A stretch of DNA of 64,000 nucleotides from Amycolatopsis deserti (GTDB lineage: Bacteria > Actinomycetota > Actinomycetes > Mycobacteriales > Pseudonocardiaceae). Each line of letters starts with the position of its first letter. The first letter of the stretch is position 1. Made by a program: the position numbers and the translations under genes. Location of the stretch: assembly GCF_014653945.1 (NCBI RefSeq), contig NZ_BNAU01000004.1, positions 62,001 to 126,000 of the forward strand. Direction: 5' to 3'. Of the stretch, positions 62,408-64,000 are shown in pieces. Below the pieces are notes generated by a model. The model saw only the letters and a program-made list of their open reading frames with translations. It made no database searches and was not told the DNA's origin.

Positions 62408-64000
62408 GTGCAGGTCGGGATGCTTGGCCCCTTCGAAGTGCGCACGGACGACGGCGCCCTCGCCGACGTGCCGGGCGCCCGGCTGCGCGGGCTGGTGGTT
62501 GCCCTCGCGCTGCAAGCCGGCCGGGTCGTGCCCAAGGCGGCGCTCATCGACTGGATCTGGGGTGAGCAGCCCCCCGCGGACGCGGCCAACGCCCTGCAAC
62601 GCCTGGTCTCCCGCCTCCGCAAGGCGTTGCCCGCCGGACTGGTCGAGGGGCAGCCGGACGGCTACCGGCTGCGGATCGAGCCCGACGACGTCGACGCGGT
62701 CAAGTTCGAACGCCTCGTCGCCAAGGCCCGCGCGGACGACGAGCCGCAGCGGCTGCGTGAGGCCCTCGCGTTGTGGCGCGGTCCGGCCATGCAGGACGTC
62801 GGCCTGCCGGACAGCGGCGCCTTCGACGGGGCGATCACCCGGCTCGAGGGCCTGCGGCTGGCCGCGCTGGAGGACCGGTTCGACGCCGAGATCCGCCTCG
62901 GCAACGCCGCCGGCCTGGTCACCGAGCTGACCGACCTGGTGGCCGCGCACCCGGTGCGCGAACGGCTCGTCGCCGCGCTGATGCGTGCCCTCGTCGCGAC
63001 CGGCCGCGACACCGACGCGCTGCGGGTGTACGAGCGGACGAGGGAAACCCTGGCCGACGAGCTGGGCGTCGACCCGTCGCCGGAGCTCTCCGCGCTGCAC
63101 GTCGCGCTGCTGCGGGGCGAGGTGGAGCGGCCGGCGGAGAAGCAGAAGACCAACCTGCGCGCCGAGCTGACCAGTTTCGTCGGCAAGGACGCCGATGTCG
63201 CCGCGGTCCGCGAACTGGTCGCCGAGCACCGGCTCACCACCCTGATCGGCCCGGGCGGCGCCGGGAAGACCCGGCTGGCCGCGGAAACCACGCGCACGTT
63301 GCTCGGTGACCTGCCGGACGGGGCCTGGCTGGTGGAACTCGCCCCGCTCGGCCCGGACGGGGACGTCGCGCAGGCCACGCTCGCCGCGCTCAAGCTGCGT
63401 GACGCGCTGCTCGGCGACGCGCCGGACGCGGACCCGGCCGACCGGGTCGTCGCCGCGCTCCGCGAGCGGGCGGTGCTGCTGGTGCTGGACAACTGCGAGC
63501 ACGTGATCGAGTCCGCGGCGAAGTTCGCCCACCGGGTGCTCGGCGAGTGTCGCCGGCTGCGGATCCTCGCCACCAGCAGGGAACCCCTCGGCATCACCGG
63601 GGAAGCGCTCTGGCCGGTCGCGCCGCTGGCCCTGCCCGCCGAGGACGCCGACCCGGGCAAGATCGAATCCGCTCCCGCCGTCCAGCTGCTGCGGGACCGG
63701 GCCGGCGCGGTGCGCAAGGACCTCCCGGACGACGCCGGGACCCTGGCGACCATGGCGCGCATCTGCCGCGCGGTGGACGGGATCCCGCTGGCCATCGAAC
63801 TCGCCGCGGCCAGGTTGCGCACGATGTCGCTGGACCAGCTGGCCAACCGCCTGGACGACCGGTTCCGCCTGCTCACCGGCGGCAGCCGCACCGCGCTGCC
63901 GCGACAACGGACGCTGCGGGCCCTGATCGACTGGAGCTGGGAACTGCTCAGCGACGCCGAACGGACGGTGCTGCGCAGGCTCTCGGTGTTCTCCGGCGGC
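62408..64000 (+). CDS. SARP/AfsR-like regulator with BTAD and NTPase domain, truncated by window end
   Basis: GTG 62408 opens a frame with no stop through base 64000 (531 codons seen). Winged helix (VGMLGPFEVRTDDGALADVPGARLRGL, residues 1-90), BTAD (about 95-240, ALMRALVATGRDTDALRVYERTRETLADELGVDPSPEL), then an AAA/NB-ARC-like ATPase with Walker A LIGPGGAGKTRLA and Walker B VLLVLDNCEHV and the later DGIPLAIELAAARL. More helical repeats should follow outside the window. Same broad class as the regulator at 4047-6914, but a different ATPase subtype. Target unknown. Confidence 0.9.
   Translation, partial: MQVGMLGPFEVRTDDGALADVPGARLRGLVVALALQAGRVVPKAALIDWIWGEQPPADAANALQRLVSRLRKALPAGLVEGQPDGYRLRIEPDDVDAVKFERLVAKARADDEPQRLREALALWRGPAMQDVGLPDSGAFDGAITRLEGLRLAALEDRFDAEIRLGNAAGLVTELTDLVAAHPVRERLVAALMRALVATGRDTDALRVYERTRETLADELGVDPSPELSALHVALLRGEVERPAEKQKTNLRAELTSFVGKDADVAAVRELVAEHRLTTLIGPGGAGKTRLAAETTRTLLGDLPDGAWLVELAPLGPDGDVAQATLAALKLRDALLGDAPDADPADRVVAALRERAVLLVLDNCEHVIESAAKFAHRVLGECRRLRILATSREPLGITGEALWPVAPLALPAEDADPGKIESAPAVQLLRDRAGAVRKDLPDDAGTLATMARICRAVDGIPLAIELAAARLRTMSLDQLANRLDDRFRLLTGGSRTALPRQRTLRALIDWSWELLSDAERTVLRRLSVFSGG

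Overview
The window is high-GC actinobacterial chromosome. GTG starts, leaderless or GGAGG-led genes, and codon third positions rich in G and C all fit. Gene content and order fit Pseudonocardiaceae, most like Amycolatopsis (inference). From about 10.6 to 46.4 kb it keeps, in rearranged orientation, the neighbourhood known in mycobacteria as pmt-rsmI-pabB-metG-tatD-rpfB-ksgA-ispE-(fatty-acyl-AMP ligase)-pth-rplY-prs-glmU. The rest is lineage-specific material.

Layout. 0-7 kb: PadR regulator with a nonsense-interrupted glycoside hydrolase, a P450, a paired SMR exporter with a divergent MerR regulator, and a large SARP/AfsR-like regulator. 7-10.6 kb: acyl-CoA desaturase with its TetR regulator, tRNA-Gln, and a GGDEF protein. 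10.6-19 kb: glmU-prs, an F420-type oxidoreductase, a lipoprotein, a 0.6-kb spacer holding a large nested inverted repeat, rplY-pth, a small double-DivIVA protein and a fatty-acyl-AMP ligase. 19-28 kb: a Vat-like acetyltransferase with TetR, an ABC-F protein, ispE, and, between ispE and rsmA, a TetR/MFS pair plus an orphan MetN-like gene behind a SAM-I riboswitch and a cysteine-rich leader peptide. 28-33 kb: rsmA, rpfB, tatD, metG. 33-36 kb: PadR plus a DrrAB-type ABC exporter. 36-43 kb: secreted hydrolase, GH25-like protein, DUF4185 protein, pabB, and a three-gene MFS/flavin-reductase/DUF1989 operon. 43-55 kb: rsmI, an interrupted pmt, a methyltransferase, an unusual membrane Ser/Thr kinase, prpE and a secreted hexosaminidase, with four different intergenic tandem-repeat arrays between them. 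55-64 kb: ECF41-type sigma factor with a frameshifted SDR gene, SGNH hydrolase, TetR, a Ni/Co exporter with NmtR, a pair of PH-domain membrane proteins, and a second SARP-like regulator cut by the window end.

Most interesting points: (1) the SAM-I aptamer, Cys leader peptide and a MetN-like ATPase that has lost nearly every catalytic motif residue and has no permease; (2) tandem arrays (units about 96, 104 and 130 bp), two of which contain the stop codon of the adjacent gene in the terminal repeat; (3) a 128-bp nested palindrome upstream of rplY; (4) three genes broken by what looks like one base each (two nonsense codons, one deletion); (5) several exporter or enzyme genes with clear dyad operators shared with a divergent regulator.
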